From assembly GCF_038502225.1 (NCBI RefSeq), contig NC_091353.1, positions 445,975-509,974 of the forward strand: 64,000 nucleotides of DNA. Reading direction: 5' to 3'. The position numbers and the translations under genes were made by a program. The DNA comes from Cherax quadricarinatus (Eukaryota; Arthropoda; Malacostraca; Decapoda; Parastacidae). Shown here in pieces: positions 11,594-21,799 of the stretch; the first letter of the stretch is position 1, and each line of letters starts with the position of its first letter. The notes below the pieces were generated by a model. That model did no database searches. It was not told where the DNA came from and saw only the letters and a list, made by a program, of their open reading frames with translations.

Positions 11594-11594
<1 letters not shown>
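8102..11594 (-). mobile_element. Nearly full-length RTE-like non-LTR retrotransposon
   Basis: A minus-strand element of about 3.5 kb. The 3' end is the T-run at 8,104-8,122 (poly-A on the minus strand), preceded by a 3' UTR with GGCCACCCTGCCTTGGTGGG. A single long ORF (8,366-11,272) encodes endonuclease and reverse transcriptase. The 5' part (about 11,273-11,594) contains CCGGGAGCAATGGGCTAG, then short AT-rich sequence to the next (AT)n tract. Length and single-ORF layout fit the RTE clade. Both ends lie in (AT)n, so a target-site duplication cannot be read. Confidence 0.85.
8366..11272 (-). CDS. RTE-like endonuclease/reverse transcriptase polyprotein
   Basis: 968 uninterrupted codons. Residues about 1-235 form an apurinic-type endonuclease that nicks target DNA: ALSETKLKG, VYAPGEE, VVGDLNAKVG, LLDYVLVDKRL and the catalytic SDHFLV are visible. 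A basic linker (about 240-480) leads to the reverse transcriptase with PLYKGKGDKRECKNYRGISL, DEQGGFRKGRGCVDQ, AFMDLEKAYDRVDR, GLRQGCVMSPWLFN and the catalytic FADD at residues 713-716. A C-terminal part contains RYLGVDVSADGSM, LLYGCEAW, RWFGHVERM and a basic RRGRGRPRKGW tract. The frame has no ATG upstream: it opens after a stop near 11,335 (reading KLGCLNVRGC) and the listed start is a GTG. A frame-shifted or lost start is likely. Possibly recently active, otherwise intact. Confidence 0.85.
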   Translation of the reverse strand: MRGCSADDKKQMIADVMNEKKLDVLALSETKLKGVGEFQWGEINGIKSGVSERVRAKEGVAVMLNDQLWKEKREYECVNSRIMWIKVKVGCEKWVIISVYAPGEERNAEERERFWEMLSECIGAFEPSERVIVVGDLNAKVGETFREGVVGKFGVPGVNDNGSPLIELCIERGLVIGNTYFKKKRINKYTRYDVGRNDSSLLDYVLVDKRLLSRLQDVHVYRGATDISDHFLVVATLRVKGRWDTRRIEASGKREVKVYKLKEEAVRVRYKQLLEDRWANESIGNGVEEVWGRFKNVVLECSAEVCGYRKVGAGGKRSDWWNDDVKRVVREKKLAYEKFLQSRSDARREEYMEKKREVKRVVKQCKKRANERVGEMLSTNFVENKKKFWSEINKLRKPREQMDLSVKNRRGELLNGELEVLGRWKEYFEELLNVDEDREAVISCIGQGRITSCRSEEEPVVSVGEVREAVGKMKGGKAAGIDGIKIEMLKAGGDIVLEWLVQLFNKCMEEGKVPRDWQRACIVPLYKGKGDKRECKNYRGISLLSVPGKVYGRVIIERIKSKTENRIADEQGGFRKGRGCVDQVFTVKHISEQYLDKAKEVFVAFMDLEKAYDRVDRGAMWQMLQVYGVGGRLLKAVKSFYEDSEAQVRVCRKEGNFFPVKVGLRQGCVMSPWLFNIFIDVVVREVNARVLARGVELKDKESHTKWELSQLLFADDTVLLGDSEEKLQRLVDEFGRVCKRRKLKVNTGKSKVMRITKRLGDERLNIRLEGESMEEVNVFRYLGVDVSADGSMKDEVNHRIDEGKRVSGALRSLWKQRTLSLEAKRGMYESIVLPTLLYGCEAWVMNVAARRRLEAVEMSCLRAMCGVNIMQRIRSLEVRRRCGIRKTVVQRAEEGLLRWFGHVERMERNRMTSRVYQSVVEGRRGRGRPRKGWREGVKEVLCARGLDFQQACVSVFDRSEWRQMVFNT

Positions 11595-11663
<69 letters not shown>
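11595..11663. repeat. (AT)n microsatellite
   Basis: It separates the LINE 5' end from the PLE inverted dimer. Confidence 0.95.
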
Positions 11664-11666
<3 letters not shown>

Positions 11667-11729
11667 ATAAGATCACAGTAAACAGGTGATTTCAGAATAT
11701 GCAAAACAACCACTCTGAAAGAATAGAGA

Positions 11730-11771
11730 AATTCCAAGCGCTTTCGTGACTACTCACATTATCAAGGAACT
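11730..11771 (-). ncRNA. Hammerhead-like motif, left PLE arm
   Basis: Minus-strand copy of the motif at 13,369-13,410: helix I, UUGAUAA core, helix II GUGA/UCAC, GAA, palindromic AGCGCU. Confidence 0.5.
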
Positions 11772-11931
11772 ATGAAAGTAAAGCATCCAAGGAAGTTGTA
11801 TAAGGGGTCTGGCCAACACCTCACTATCAGATCCCACAACGGTTAAACACCTGACGCGCGCCGACCCAACTGGATAGGTCCTTTGCACAACTCACCCACA
11901 AACTATTCTACCCAAGAAAATTTAAAAATTG

Positions 11932-12558
11932 TTATTTGTCCAGTGTATTATTAAATTCTTCCCAAATTCTATTAATTATAAATGGATCTAATTTATATAA
12001 ACCAAAGGAAATATTCATATTATTGTCAAAACTGCTTTTTATGAAACAAGATTCAATTATATTTCTGTCGACCATGGACTTGCTTGATACTACTTTCTCA
12101 ATTTTTTGAAAATCAATTGGATGGTTAAAATCTCTTACATGAATAAATAGAGCATTGGAATCTTGTCCAGTTCTAATGCTATATTTATGTTGCTTTAATC
12201 TTAGTTCGAGATTTTTACCAGTTTGACCGTAATAAACTTTATCGCAAATTTTACAAGGAATCTTATAGACACATCCATCAGCATTTTGGGGGGAATTCTT
12301 TATCAAAAGTTTTTTTACTGTATCAAGATTTTTGAATACAACTTTAATATTAAAAGTCTTAAGAAGAGAAGGCATATCAACCAAGTTTTCATGGTAAGGG
12401 AGAACCAACATATTTTTAGTTGAATAAGGCTGGTTGTCCCTTTTTGGATTGTAAAAAGTATTTCTAGCAACTTTAAAAGATTTATCAATTACATTTCTTG
12501 TTTATTTTAAATCATTACCTATTTCATAAATTTTTGATATTTCCTCATCTATGAACTC
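11932..12558 (-). pseudogene. PLE RT C terminus and GIY-YIG endonuclease (left copy)
   Basis: An open frame of 159 codons (12,411 to 11,932) follows an in-frame stop: upstream minus sequence reads IYEIGNDLK then TAA where the right copy has a Tyr codon. The protein holds VYKIPCKICDKVYYGQTG followed by LRLKQHKYSI, the GIY-YIG nuclease core with the CxxC pair typical of PLEs, and a Glu-containing C terminus (IIESCFIK, IWEEFNNTLDK). In PLEs this domain cuts target DNA for primed reverse transcription. The glycine of the YYGQT motif is present here. The reverse transcriptase itself is missing by 5' truncation. Confidence 0.75.
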
Positions 12559-13208
12559 AGCTTTACGAATTTGTAGTCCAGAGTTCATAGATGAGGAAAT
12601 ATCCAAAATTTATGAAATAGGTAATGATTTAAAATACCCAAGAAATGTAATTGATAAATCTTTTAAAGTTGCTAGAAATACTTTTTACAATCCAAAAAGG
12701 GACAACCAGCCTTATTCAACTAAAAATATGTTGGTTCTCCCTTACCATGAAAACTTGGTTGATATGCATTCTCTTCTTAAGACTTTTAATATTAAAGTTG
12801 TATTCAAAAATCTTGATACAGTAAAAAAAACTTTTGATAAAGAATTCCCCCCAAAATGCTCATGGATGTGTCTATAAGATTCCTTGTAAAATTTGCGATA
12901 AAGTTTATTACGATCAAACTGGTAAAAATCTCCAACTTAGATTAAAACAACATAAATATAGCATTAGAACTGGACAAGATTCCAGTGCTCTATTTATTCA
13001 TGTAAGAGATTTTAACCATCCAATTGATTTTCAAAAAGTTGAGAAAGTAGTATCAAGCAAGTCCATGGTCGACAGAAATATAATTGAATCTTGTTTCATA
13101 AAAAGCAGTTTTGACAATAATATGAATATTTCCTTTGGTTTATATAAATTAGATCCATTTATAATTAATAGAATTTGGGAAGAATTTAATAATACACTGG
13201 ACAAATAA
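12559..13208 (+). pseudogene. PLE RT C terminus and GIY-YIG endonuclease (right copy)
   Basis: The frame begins in the spacer with ALRICSPEFIDEEISKIYEI and continues to NLDTVKK. It then shifts by one base: the A-run after CAGT has eight A against seven in the left copy. The second frame (12,834-13,208) holds VYKIPCKICDKVYYDQTG, so the conserved glycine of the left copy's YYGQT motif is Asp here, and ends in IWEEFNNTLDK. Frameshift and active-site change make this copy inactive, whereas the left copy keeps the motif but has an upstream stop. Confidence 0.75.
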
Positions 13209-13368
13209 TAATTTTTAAATTTTCTTGGGTAGAATAGTTTGTGGGTGAGTTGTGCAAAGGACCTATCCAGTTGGGTCGGCGCGCGTCAGGTGTTTAACCG
13301 TTGTGGGATCTGATAGTGAGGTGTTGGCCAGACCCCTTATATAGCTTCCTTGGATGCTTTACTTTCAT

Positions 13369-13410
13369 AGTTCCTTGATAATGTGAGTAGTCACGAAAGC
13401 GCTTGGAATT
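13369..13410 (+). ncRNA. Hammerhead-ribozyme-like motif, PLE tail (best helices)
   Basis: Helix I AGUUCC/GGAAUU (13,369-13,374 with 13,405-13,410, one G-U). Core UUGAUAA (13,375-13,381). Extra U. Helix II GUGA/UCAC with loop GUAG. GAA (13,395-13,397), then AGCGCU, a six-base palindrome able to form helix III between two molecules, and U at the cleavage position. The sequence shares almost nothing with the other PLE tails here apart from the core, yet keeps the same fold. Confidence 0.55.
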
Positions 13411-13436
13411 TCTCTATTCTTTCTGAGTGGTTGTTT

Positions 13437-13546
<110 letters not shown>

Positions 13547-13606
13547 ATATGGGTATGTGTGTGTACGAGTTTATTCATATATTAATATAAGCTGGTAAAG
13601 AAATGA

Positions 13607-13900
13607 ATGGATAAAATTCAGGTCGAACAGGTAGCAATGGAAAGTGTTAAAAAACACATAAATAAGGAGGCTACTGGTTGCTCTCCAACTCAGCAAATGC
13701 TGCTCAAATTGAATCGTACCTCAAAAACCACGAAATCCCTTAATTACGATCCATTCAAACTTTTGCCTTCTACACATCCCCAGAGGGAATTCCCCTCTCG
13801 GTTCTCTTCTTGTCTAGATGCCCTGAATGAAAGTCTGGAGGTTCAGAATTCAGGGTTCAAAATAAATGAACATCTGGTTCGAGCCACTGGTTTATTTTAA
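13607..13900 (+). CDS. Hypothetical open frame, 97 codons
   Basis: A frame from ATG at 13,607 to a stop at 13,900 has a non-repetitive, protein-like composition (Ser/Lys/Leu) with no recognised motif, membrane segment or signal peptide. It lies between a (TA)n tract and a noisy C-rich array. It could be a repeat fragment or an exon; no splice context is convincing. Confidence 0.2.
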   Translation: MDKIQVEQVAMESVKKHINKEATGCSPTQQMLLKLNRTSKTTKSLNYDPFKLLPSTHPQREFPSRFSSCLDALNESLEVQNSGFKINEHLVRATGLF

Positions 13901-14019
13901 TTTTCGTTAGTGTGTTTTATTTTTTTTTATTTACATGTCAATTTCACATTTGTTGGATCCGTGTCTTCGACTCCTGAGTGAGAAAAAGATTCCTCTAACA
14001 CTACCAATATTTCTGGAAC

Positions 14020-14480
14020 TGCTGCGTGCCCCTTCACCCCCCTGCCAGGGTTTCCTGGGGACCGGGAGTGTTATCCCCCCCCACTTGCCATTTTTGACCC
14101 CCCCCCCCCCCCTTTTGGACCCCACGCCCCTTCCCAGTGTTGATCACTGCCATTTTCCCCCCTGTTATTTATCCACTTCCAGGTTTTTTCCCTGTTACTC
14201 TCCACCTGCAGTGTTTCTTACCCTTTTAGGGACCTTTGGGCCCACCTTGCCAGGTTGCCCCCCCACTCCCCGCATTCCACCGCTACTTTTTCCCCGGCTG
14301 CTTCCCCGCCACCTGGGGAGGGTTTCTCCCCCGCCGCCCCCCAGTTACCCCCCGCCACTCTGCCAGGCCACTCTACCGCCACTCGCCAGCGTTTCTCCCC
14401 CCCCCACCTCATTACCCACTGCCACTCCAGTTGTTTTTACCGCCACCCAGTGTGCACCACTGGCATTTCTATGTTACTCT
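14020..14480 (+). repeat. Degenerate C-rich minisatellite (small block)
   Basis: Motifs like CCGCCACT, CTGCCA and CAGTG recur irregularly with C-runs of variable length. It is the same family as 15,830-17,410. The overlapping open frames here are compositional artefacts. Confidence 0.7.
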
Positions 14481-14599
14481 GCTAGTTTCTTTACTTCGCA
14501 GTGTTGCTTCTACGTACTTCTGCTTGGTTACTTCTTACTGCCATTCCAGTATTATTTCTACTGCTACTTCCTAGTGTTGTTTTTTGCAAAACCTGAATG

Positions 14600-15830
14600 G
14601 GTTACAATGATTATTTTTAATATAATGTATATACCTTTTATTTAAATTTTTTTTTTTGCTTTTATTTTGATAATAGCAAACGTAAATGTATGACTTTATA
14701 TTATTATTTGACTGTTATTTGTTATTTAGCTTATGTTTTTAGGATGTCATAATATGTGCTCAGTTAGTCTTGACTGTCAAACAGAATTACGCTTGCGCCC
14801 GTTATACGCCGGCTTCTGAGCGCAGTTGTCCAGAGCATACGTGATCGAGGGGGATGCCCTCACCTTTGAAGTATTCATTGCTGTAGACTCTTTGGGGGTT
14901 GGGACAGTTTTGTCGTCTGACAGTCGTGAGACCGCTTGCTGGTTGACAGATTTCTGTCTCATTATTCTTGTTAGTTCTGAAAACCTTTTTTCACAGAACA
15001 TTGTAAAGATTTAGGGATTTTGACGTTGTTTGAGGTTGTGTGTCACAGACACTTGAAATCTCGGCCCTTTGCATAGCTTCTGACCTAATTTGTACGGTTT
15101 CCTGTGTATTGCACAGTCACAGTTTTTCCATGCGAAATAGATTCAGTTTATGGGAGTTTGAAATTTTTTGGAGGATCTGCAGAGGGTCCCTACTTAGTGT
15201 CGTTATATTATCTTTTTCCTGATTTTGTCCCAACCCCGGATATTGATTGTTTGGGCTTAGATTTTTGTTGTTAAACAAACTGTTGGGGGTGCCATGGTCA
15301 AGAAGTTAGTTTATTTGAGGACTTTGTCATACTTTTTTAAGTCTTATTGAGTCTTGAGACATAGCAACTACTTAAGAGATTTACCCCAAACACCCCTTTG
15401 TACATATTTGTAATATCTTTTTAAAATGTTAATTCCCGGGGTATTTAAGAATTATAAGGGATAGTGCTTTCAGCACAATAAATTGAACTCGAGAGATTGA
15501 TTTTATTTGATTGTTTAATTAATTTTTTTGATAATATCCCTCTAGACAATTTATACTTAATAAATTTATTTAAATTTTAATTTTTCTAGTTATAGCCCCC
15601 CCCGTTGTAATCCAAAGCACTTTGAACCATACGGGAAATTTTTAAAGGATAATTGGGCAAAGGGTATTTTCTACTTGTTACGAAAACCCGTAACAGGCTG
15701 GGGTGCTGAAAGTCCTTTAGATTACTGGGGATTCTGCTTTTTGAATCGCGTTTTTTTAACACTTCATATGTACATTATTTTTCGTATTTTTTATCATTAT
15801 CCCCGTGTTATTTATCCATTAAAGGGAATT
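14600..15830. other. Unrecognised AT-rich segment, possible LTR relic
   Basis: No coding match is recognised. Near 15,440-15,485 there is GGTATTTAAGAATTATAAGG (TATA-like), then CACAATAAATTGAAC (polyadenylation-like). At 15,676-15,695 TGTTACG and CGTAACA lie face to face. Such a promoter, poly-A and TG..CA arrangement is seen in LTRs, but no second LTR, primer site or pol frame is visible. Confidence 0.25.
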
Positions 15831-17410
15831 CTACTGCTACTTCCCTTTGTGCTACTGCACTTGTGCTAGTGTTATCCATTTCCATCTGCTAGGTCACTTC
15901 TATCAAATCTGTTAGTGTTATTCCATTCCTGATGTTACTTTCTATGCCCCTTTCAGTGTTGCTCCACTGCCACTCCTGGCTAGGTTACTCCACTCCATTC
16001 TAATGTTTCCTGCTGCTACCCCCAGTCATTAACTTCACCCCCTTCCCGCCAGTTACCCGCTATGCACTTCTGCCACTCCTCTACATGCTACTTGCTACCT
16101 GTAGTGTTACTTCCGCTGCCACTTCCAGTGTTTCTTCCACTGCCACTCTGCTAATGTTAACTCTGCTGCCACTTTTGCAGTGTTACTCTACGCCACTCTG
16201 GGAGTGTTACTTTCCCCGCCACTCGCTAGTGACTCTGGCTGCCACTCCCTAGTTCACTCCACTGCCACTCTGCAGTGTTACTTCACTGCCACTCTGCAGT
16301 GTCACCCCCTGCCACTTCCTGGGTAGTGGTTTCCACGCCACCGCCAGTGCTTATCTGGGCCCCCACTCCGCCAGTGCCACTCACCGCCACTCTGAGTGCA
16401 CCCACCGCCACCTGGGCCCGTGCCACTCCGCCACTCCGCCAGTGCACTCCACCGTACTCGCCAGTGCTACTCCACCGCCACCTGAGTGCCACTCCACGCC
16501 ACCTGGCTTCAGGTACTCTGGCGCCCTTCCCAAAGCCACTCTCTAGTGCCACTCCCACCCCTACCTGCCAGTGTACTCCGCCGCCACTCTGCCAGTGCCA
16601 CTCCACCGCCACCACCCGTGCTCACCTGCCCACCTGCCAGTGTTTCCCCACTGCACCTGCCAGTGTACTCTGGCGCCACTCTGCCAGGTTACCCACCGCA
16701 CCTGGCAGTGCACCCACCGCCACTCCGCCAGTGCTTACCTGGCCCCACTCCGCCAGTGCACTTCCACTGCCACTCTGCCAGTGCCACTCCACCGCCACTC
16801 GCCCGTTACCTGGCCGCCACTCCAGGTTGTTTCACTGCCACTCCTGCACTCCTGCCAGGTTTCCACTGCCACCTGCCAGTGCACTCACTGCCACTCCTGC
16901 CATTTCACCGCCACTCCGCCGTCTGCTCTGGCTGCCACTCCGCCCGTGACTCCACCGCCACCTGCCAGTGCCCCCTCGCCACCGCCGTGCCCCCACCCCA
17001 CTCCCCGTGCACCCCACCGCCACTCCAGTACTCCCACCGCACCCCCAGTGCACTCCCCACCCCCCAGTTTGGGTTCCCACCGCACCTGCAGGCACCCACC
17101 GCCACCCCGCCAGGCCACCAGCACCTGCCCGTACCTCGCCACTCTAGTGTTTCTTTACGCCCCTCGCAGTGCATTTTTTCCCACTCCCCTGACCCACCGC
17201 CACCCTAGGACCTGGCCGCCCCTCGCCAGTGGTTTCCCCCCACCGCCAGTGTTACCCCCCGCACTCTCAGTGTTACCCACGCCATCCAGGTTACTCCCAC
17301 GCCACTCTGCAGGGTTTCTTTTATGCACTCTCAGTGTACTCGCCACTTGTGAGGTTTCTTCACCCCCTTCCAGGACTTTATGCACTTCTTTTGAATGCTC
17401 TTAACCCAAC
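15830..17410 (+). repeat. Degenerate C-rich minisatellite, about 24-25 bp unit
   Basis: Irregular repeats of a unit like CCGCCACTCTGCCAGTG with an ACTCCA or TTACTC linker. Spacing varies by frequent one-base indels, especially in C-runs, which opens long frames in several phases; none is a credible protein. Confidence 0.75.
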
Positions 17411-17574
17411 CCCATAACCAAATTATAATTTCCAGTGATTTCATTCACTACCTTTTATACTATTACTAACTAGAAATTTTAACTATTTATATGTGAGAAG
17501 ATTAGAAATGAATTATGCAACAGTATTTTATTTTGTTTTTGTGTATTATGATATACGAAAAATATTGAAAATAC

Positions 17575-17765
17575 TCGAAGCGAATACCACTACTGCTTCT
17601 GCTAGTAACACTACTACTACTACTACTACTAGTAGTAGTACTACAACAACTACTACTATCACTACTGCAAATAAAGCTATTACTACCACTAAGTCTAGTA
17701 TTTTTAACGGTACTTCTAATACAACTAATAACTACTTCTACTATCTTCATTACTATTTCTTCTAA
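17575..17765 (+). repeat. Imperfect (ACT)n trinucleotide tract
   Basis: ACT triplets with an internal switch to AGT, interrupted by unique bases. Confidence 0.85.
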
Positions 17766-17865
17766 AATTTATAACTTGTACGGCACCGTTATATTACATA
17801 CTATTTTTTACATTGTTGACAAATACACCAACCCACTTCCCCAAAAAACAGCCTACCACCGCCGC

Positions 17866-19160
17866 CCCGCTGTGCCGCCGCCGCCGCTGCCACCCTGCCG
17901 CTGCCGCCCCCTGCCCGCTGCCGCCGCCGCCGCCGCCACCGCCGCTACCGCCGCTGCCTGCCGCCTGCCGCCGCCGCCGCTGCCCCGCCGCCGCTGCCGC
18001 CGCCGCCGCCGCTACCCCCGCTGCCCCGCCGCTCCGCCGCCCGCCGCCGCCCCGCCCGCCGCCGCCCCCCGCCGCTGCCGCCAGCCGCGCCGCCGCTGCC
18101 CCTACTGCCGCCGCTGCTGCTCCGTTGCCGCCGCCTGCTGCCGACGCTGGCTACCGCCGCTGCCCTGCTGCCCGCTGCCGCTGCTGCTTGCTGCCGCTGC
18201 CGCCGCGCTTTTCTGCCCAGTGCTGCCGCTGCCGCTGCCACTGCCGTTTCCACCGCTGCCGCCGCTGGCCCCTGCTGCTCGCCGCGCCGCTGCCCCGCTG
18301 CCCCGCTGCCACCGCGTTCCGGGCCCCGCTGCCGCCGCTTGCCGCTGCCTCCGCCGCTGCTCCGCGCCGCCGCCGCCGCTGCCCGCCGCGCCCCGCCCCC
18401 GCCGCCCGCCGCTGCCGCCGCTGCCCGGGCCCTGCCGCCGCCGCTGCCCTCCGCCGCTGCCGCCACCGCTGCTGCTACTGCCGCTGCCGCTGCCGCCGCC
18501 GCTCCGCCCGCTGCCGCCGCCCGGGTTACCGCTGCTCTGCTGCTGCCGCACCGCCGTGCCCGCTGCCCCTGCTGTCCACCGCCGGGCCGCTGCCGCTTCT
18601 GCCCCCCGCCTGCCGCTGCTGCCGCTGCCCTGCCGCCGCCGCTGCTCGCCTGCCGCCGCCGCGCCCGCTGCCGCTGCCCGCTCCGCCGCCTGCCGCCGCG
18701 CTGCCGCCGCCAGGCCGCTCGCCGCTGCGCCCTGCCGCCGGCGCTGCCACTGCCGCGCCGGCTCCGCTGCCGCTGCTCGCTTGCCGCCGCTGCCGCGCTG
18801 CCGCTGCTGGCTGCTGCTGCTGCCACGCCGCCGCTGCCGCTGCCGCCGCTGCTGCCCGCCACTGCCGCCCGCCGCCCGCTGCTGCTGCCCGCTGCGCTGC
18901 TGCACCGCGCTGCCCCCTGCTCGCCCGCTGCTGCCGCCCCCCCCGCCGCTGCCGCTGCCCCCGCCGGGTCGCCGCTGGCCCGCCGCCGCCGCCGCTGCCG
19001 CTGCCGCCGCCCGCTGCCGCCACTGCCGGGTGCCGCCGCGCCACCGCCGCCGCTGCTGCCGCCGCTACCGCCGCGCCGCCGCTCGCCGGCCTGCTACCGC
19101 TGCCACCGCTGCCTGCCGCTGCTGCTGCCGCCTGCGCTGCTACTGCGTTTCTGCTGCTGC
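17866..19160 (+). repeat. GCC/GCT-rich low-complexity block of 1.3 kb
   Basis: Almost only GCC, CCG and GCT triplets with scattered indels, bounded abruptly by AT-rich DNA. Open frames of up to 478 codons are Pro/Ala/Arg or Gly/Ala/Ser strings that arise from composition. No intact unit can be defined. Confidence 0.85.
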
Positions 19161-19329
19161 TAAATCTTAAAAATATATGCCGTGACCATGAAATATTTTA
19201 TACTGATGAATGGTACGTGTATAATATTTCCGTGAAGTTAGTCACTTGATGAAAGTTTTACCAGTTATGTCATGAAATTACTTCTACGTGAGTACACACT
19301 TAGTACTTATTATAAGGAAGTTGATTGTA

Positions 19330-20585
19330 ACTCTCCTGAGCGGGTAACGGGAGGACGGATAACAGGTGTTTTTTCTGAGTGGGTAATGTGAGTCAACCCC
19401 CTTTTGTTTAAATAGGGGGGGAACCCATATTAACCAGGTACCTTTTTCCCCTTGGGTGGGGAGCCTTGGTTTACACCAGGGGTGGGGAACCCTTTCACCA
19501 GGGGGGGAAACTGGTTTCACCGGGGGTGGGGACCATTTTTAACCGTTAAAAAACCATAGAACAGGGGGGGGGAAACCCTGTTTACACCAGGGGGGGGGAA
19601 CCGTTTAACCAGGTGGGGAACTATTTTACACCAGGGGGGGGGAACCCTGGTTTGAGGGGGGGAACCTGGTTTACCAGGGGGGAACCTTTTTACCCAGGGG
19701 GGGAACCTTGGTTACCCCCTTCTGATTTATCAAGGGGGTAACGCCCCGGGGGTTTTTCCCAGGGTCCTTGGTTTCCCCGGGTGACCCCCCAGTTAAACCC
19801 GGTACCCTTTTTACTGAGGGGGAAAATTGAAAAGGGGGGGAAAAAAACATAAGTTTCACCTGGGGGAATCGAACCCAGGCCCTAGTTGAAGGGGTTTAAA
19901 CCCCCGGGGAACCAGAGCCCTTTGGTTTACACCCAGGGGGGGGGAACCTGTTTCACCGGGGGTGGGGAACCTGTTTACACCAGGGTGGGGAACCTGTTAC
20001 ACCAGGTGGGGCCGGTTTACACAGAAAACCCATAGTTTACACCAGGGGTGGGGAACCTTTGTTTACACCAGGGGTGGGGAACCTTGGTTTACACCAGGGG
20101 TGGGGAACCTTGGTTTACACCAGGGGTGGGGAACCATAGTTTCCCGGGGGGGAAACAATTTTTACCCCGGGGGAACCCTTTGGTTTACACCAGGGGTGGG
20201 GAACCTTTGAAAAAGGTGGGAACCTTGTTTAAAGGGGGGGGGAACCTTGGTTTACACCAGGGGGGGAACCCTTTGGTTTAAAATTTAGGGGGGGAACCGT
20301 TTAATCAGGGGGGGGAACCGGTTTACCCAGGGGGGGGGAACTGGGTTTACACGGGGGAACCGTTTAACCAGGGGGGGGGGAACCGGGTTTACACTGGGGG
20401 CCAAATTTACAAGGGGGGGGGAAACCCGGGGTTCCCCCAGGTGGGAACCTTGTTTAAAGGTGGGAACCCTTGGGTTTTCCCCAGGGGGGGGGAAACCTTT
20501 TACCCAGGGGGGGGAAAAATGTTTACACTGGGGGGGGGAACCCTTTTGGTTTACCCCCAGGGGGGGGGAAACCCTTGGTTTGAAT
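19330..20585 (+). repeat. Degenerate G-rich minisatellite, about 26 bp unit
   Basis: The clearest copies (20,041-20,145) repeat a 26-bp unit, AACCTTGGTTTACACCAGGG followed by GTGGGG. Elsewhere the unit is eroded by G-run length changes. Confidence 0.85.
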
Positions 20586-20599
20586 GATTTCGTGTTGTA

Positions 20600-21310
20600 G
20601 GTTATCAGCACGGTGTAGCAAAGATGTCCAACTCCATTTGTTTACTTTTCACGTACTTGAATCTTTAGTTAAATACTTAAGTTAGTTTCGCACATTCACC
20701 AGCATATTCAAGTGTCGTAGAAGTGTTTTATCCTTCCAGAGTGGGGAAGTGCACCTTTCGAATTGCACTTTCCACAGCCTTAATTTAGCTTCAAATGATT
20801 TCACGTTTGAAATCAGGGCCCTGAAAAGCTGGTCGGGGCCTGCAGCTTGACGTGCAGCTCTGAGAGGTACTTGGTAATGTCCACGATGAACGCTAGATCT
20901 TGCAGCCTCATGCTATCATTGAGTTCCCTGACAGGGTGTACCTTCATCTCCATGAACTACTTGACTTGTTCCGCGACTCAGCCACCGCACTTCGCAGTGA
21001 TAAACAAGAACACCGTACTCAGTCAAGATCACCGTACTCAGAGTCAAGACCATTCAATAACTCCTTTAACTGGCGGCTGGTAAAGCCCTCTGCTTTTGAC
21101 AAAATTAATGCATGACACTACTGTTGGCATCATATTGTTGAGCCGCAACGACTGTGCAGAGACTTTCTTGATGTATGATGCAGTGGCATATAATTAAATC
21201 ACTTGGATCAAGACTGAGACGATTCAGTTCTTTCTTGACAAATACAATTAACCCTTTTTTGCTAGCCATCCATGACTGGACCTCCATCTTTAGTAAGGTC
21301 AACTAATTTT
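20600..21310 (-). pseudogene. hAT-type transposase relic (GTF2IRD2-like)
   Basis: Minus-strand frames contain MASKKGLIVFVKKEL then CHCIIHQESLC (about 21,153-21,290), INFVKSRAL (about 21,090-21,120), YHCEVRWLSRG (about 20,971-21,004), RELNDSMRLQDLAFIVDITK and LHVKLQ (about 20,840-20,940), and NVKSFEAKLRLWKVQF (about 20,750-20,810). This series is diagnostic of the hAT-derived transposase family that includes GTF2IRD2 and SCAND3-like proteins, which cut and paste DNA elements. At least three frame changes are needed to read it, so it is dead. No terminal inverted repeats or 8-bp duplications were found. Confidence 0.75.
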
Positions 21311-21724
21311 TCAAATGTTAGCTCAAGTTATTTATTGATAAAGTAAGTCTCTCAAACACGCTCTTATAAGAAAGCGGAGATGAAGATCTCAATGGAATTT
21401 TGCATCGGAAATATGTTCGAAATGAACAAGACGATGGACTGATGGACGATGGACTGATTCAAAATCTGAAGAAGACCGATCGGATTTTATGAAATACTGC
21501 AGAATTACTCGCATGTAAAAACTATCAGTATATTCTTCCAAAGGGCCCCAGTTTTTGTAAAATTTATCACACTGGAAGCTAAAAGGTATCTTCATAATTC
21601 TACATATTTATTTGTATGGGGAAGAGTTAATAAAATTTATGTTGCTATGAAAAAAGCTCCCACATATATTGAATTTCGAGTCTCCTGCGGTTGCCATGGC
21701 TGGGCCAGACCAAATAATTTAGCG

Positions 21725-21766
21725 GGGTAGGGAACGTCCGCCCCGCGGGGCGGACGTTCCCTACCC
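21725..21766. repeat. 42-bp perfect GC-rich palindrome
   Basis: GGGTAGGGAACGTCCGCCCC plus G (21,725-21,745) is followed immediately by its exact reverse complement (21,746-21,766) with no loop. Nothing nearby explains it. Confidence 0.9.
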
Positions 21767-21799
21767 TTGGTTTACCTGGTGTGGTAAGAACCACGTTCT

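Noticed and set aside
15676..15695. LTR terminus TGTTACG/CGTAACA
   Set aside because: Kept only as a low-confidence remark: no second LTR, primer-binding site or polyprotein is visible.
16275..17404. Long frames of 224-277 codons in the C-rich array
   Set aside because: Overlapping in several frames, composed of the minisatellite unit, with frame changes at C-runs.
17776..19249. Open frames of 464 and 478 codons (plus) and 305, 267 and 172 codons (minus)
   Set aside because: Pure Pro/Ala/Arg or Gly/Ala/Ser strings produced by GCC/GCT composition in several frames at once; no protein-like signal.
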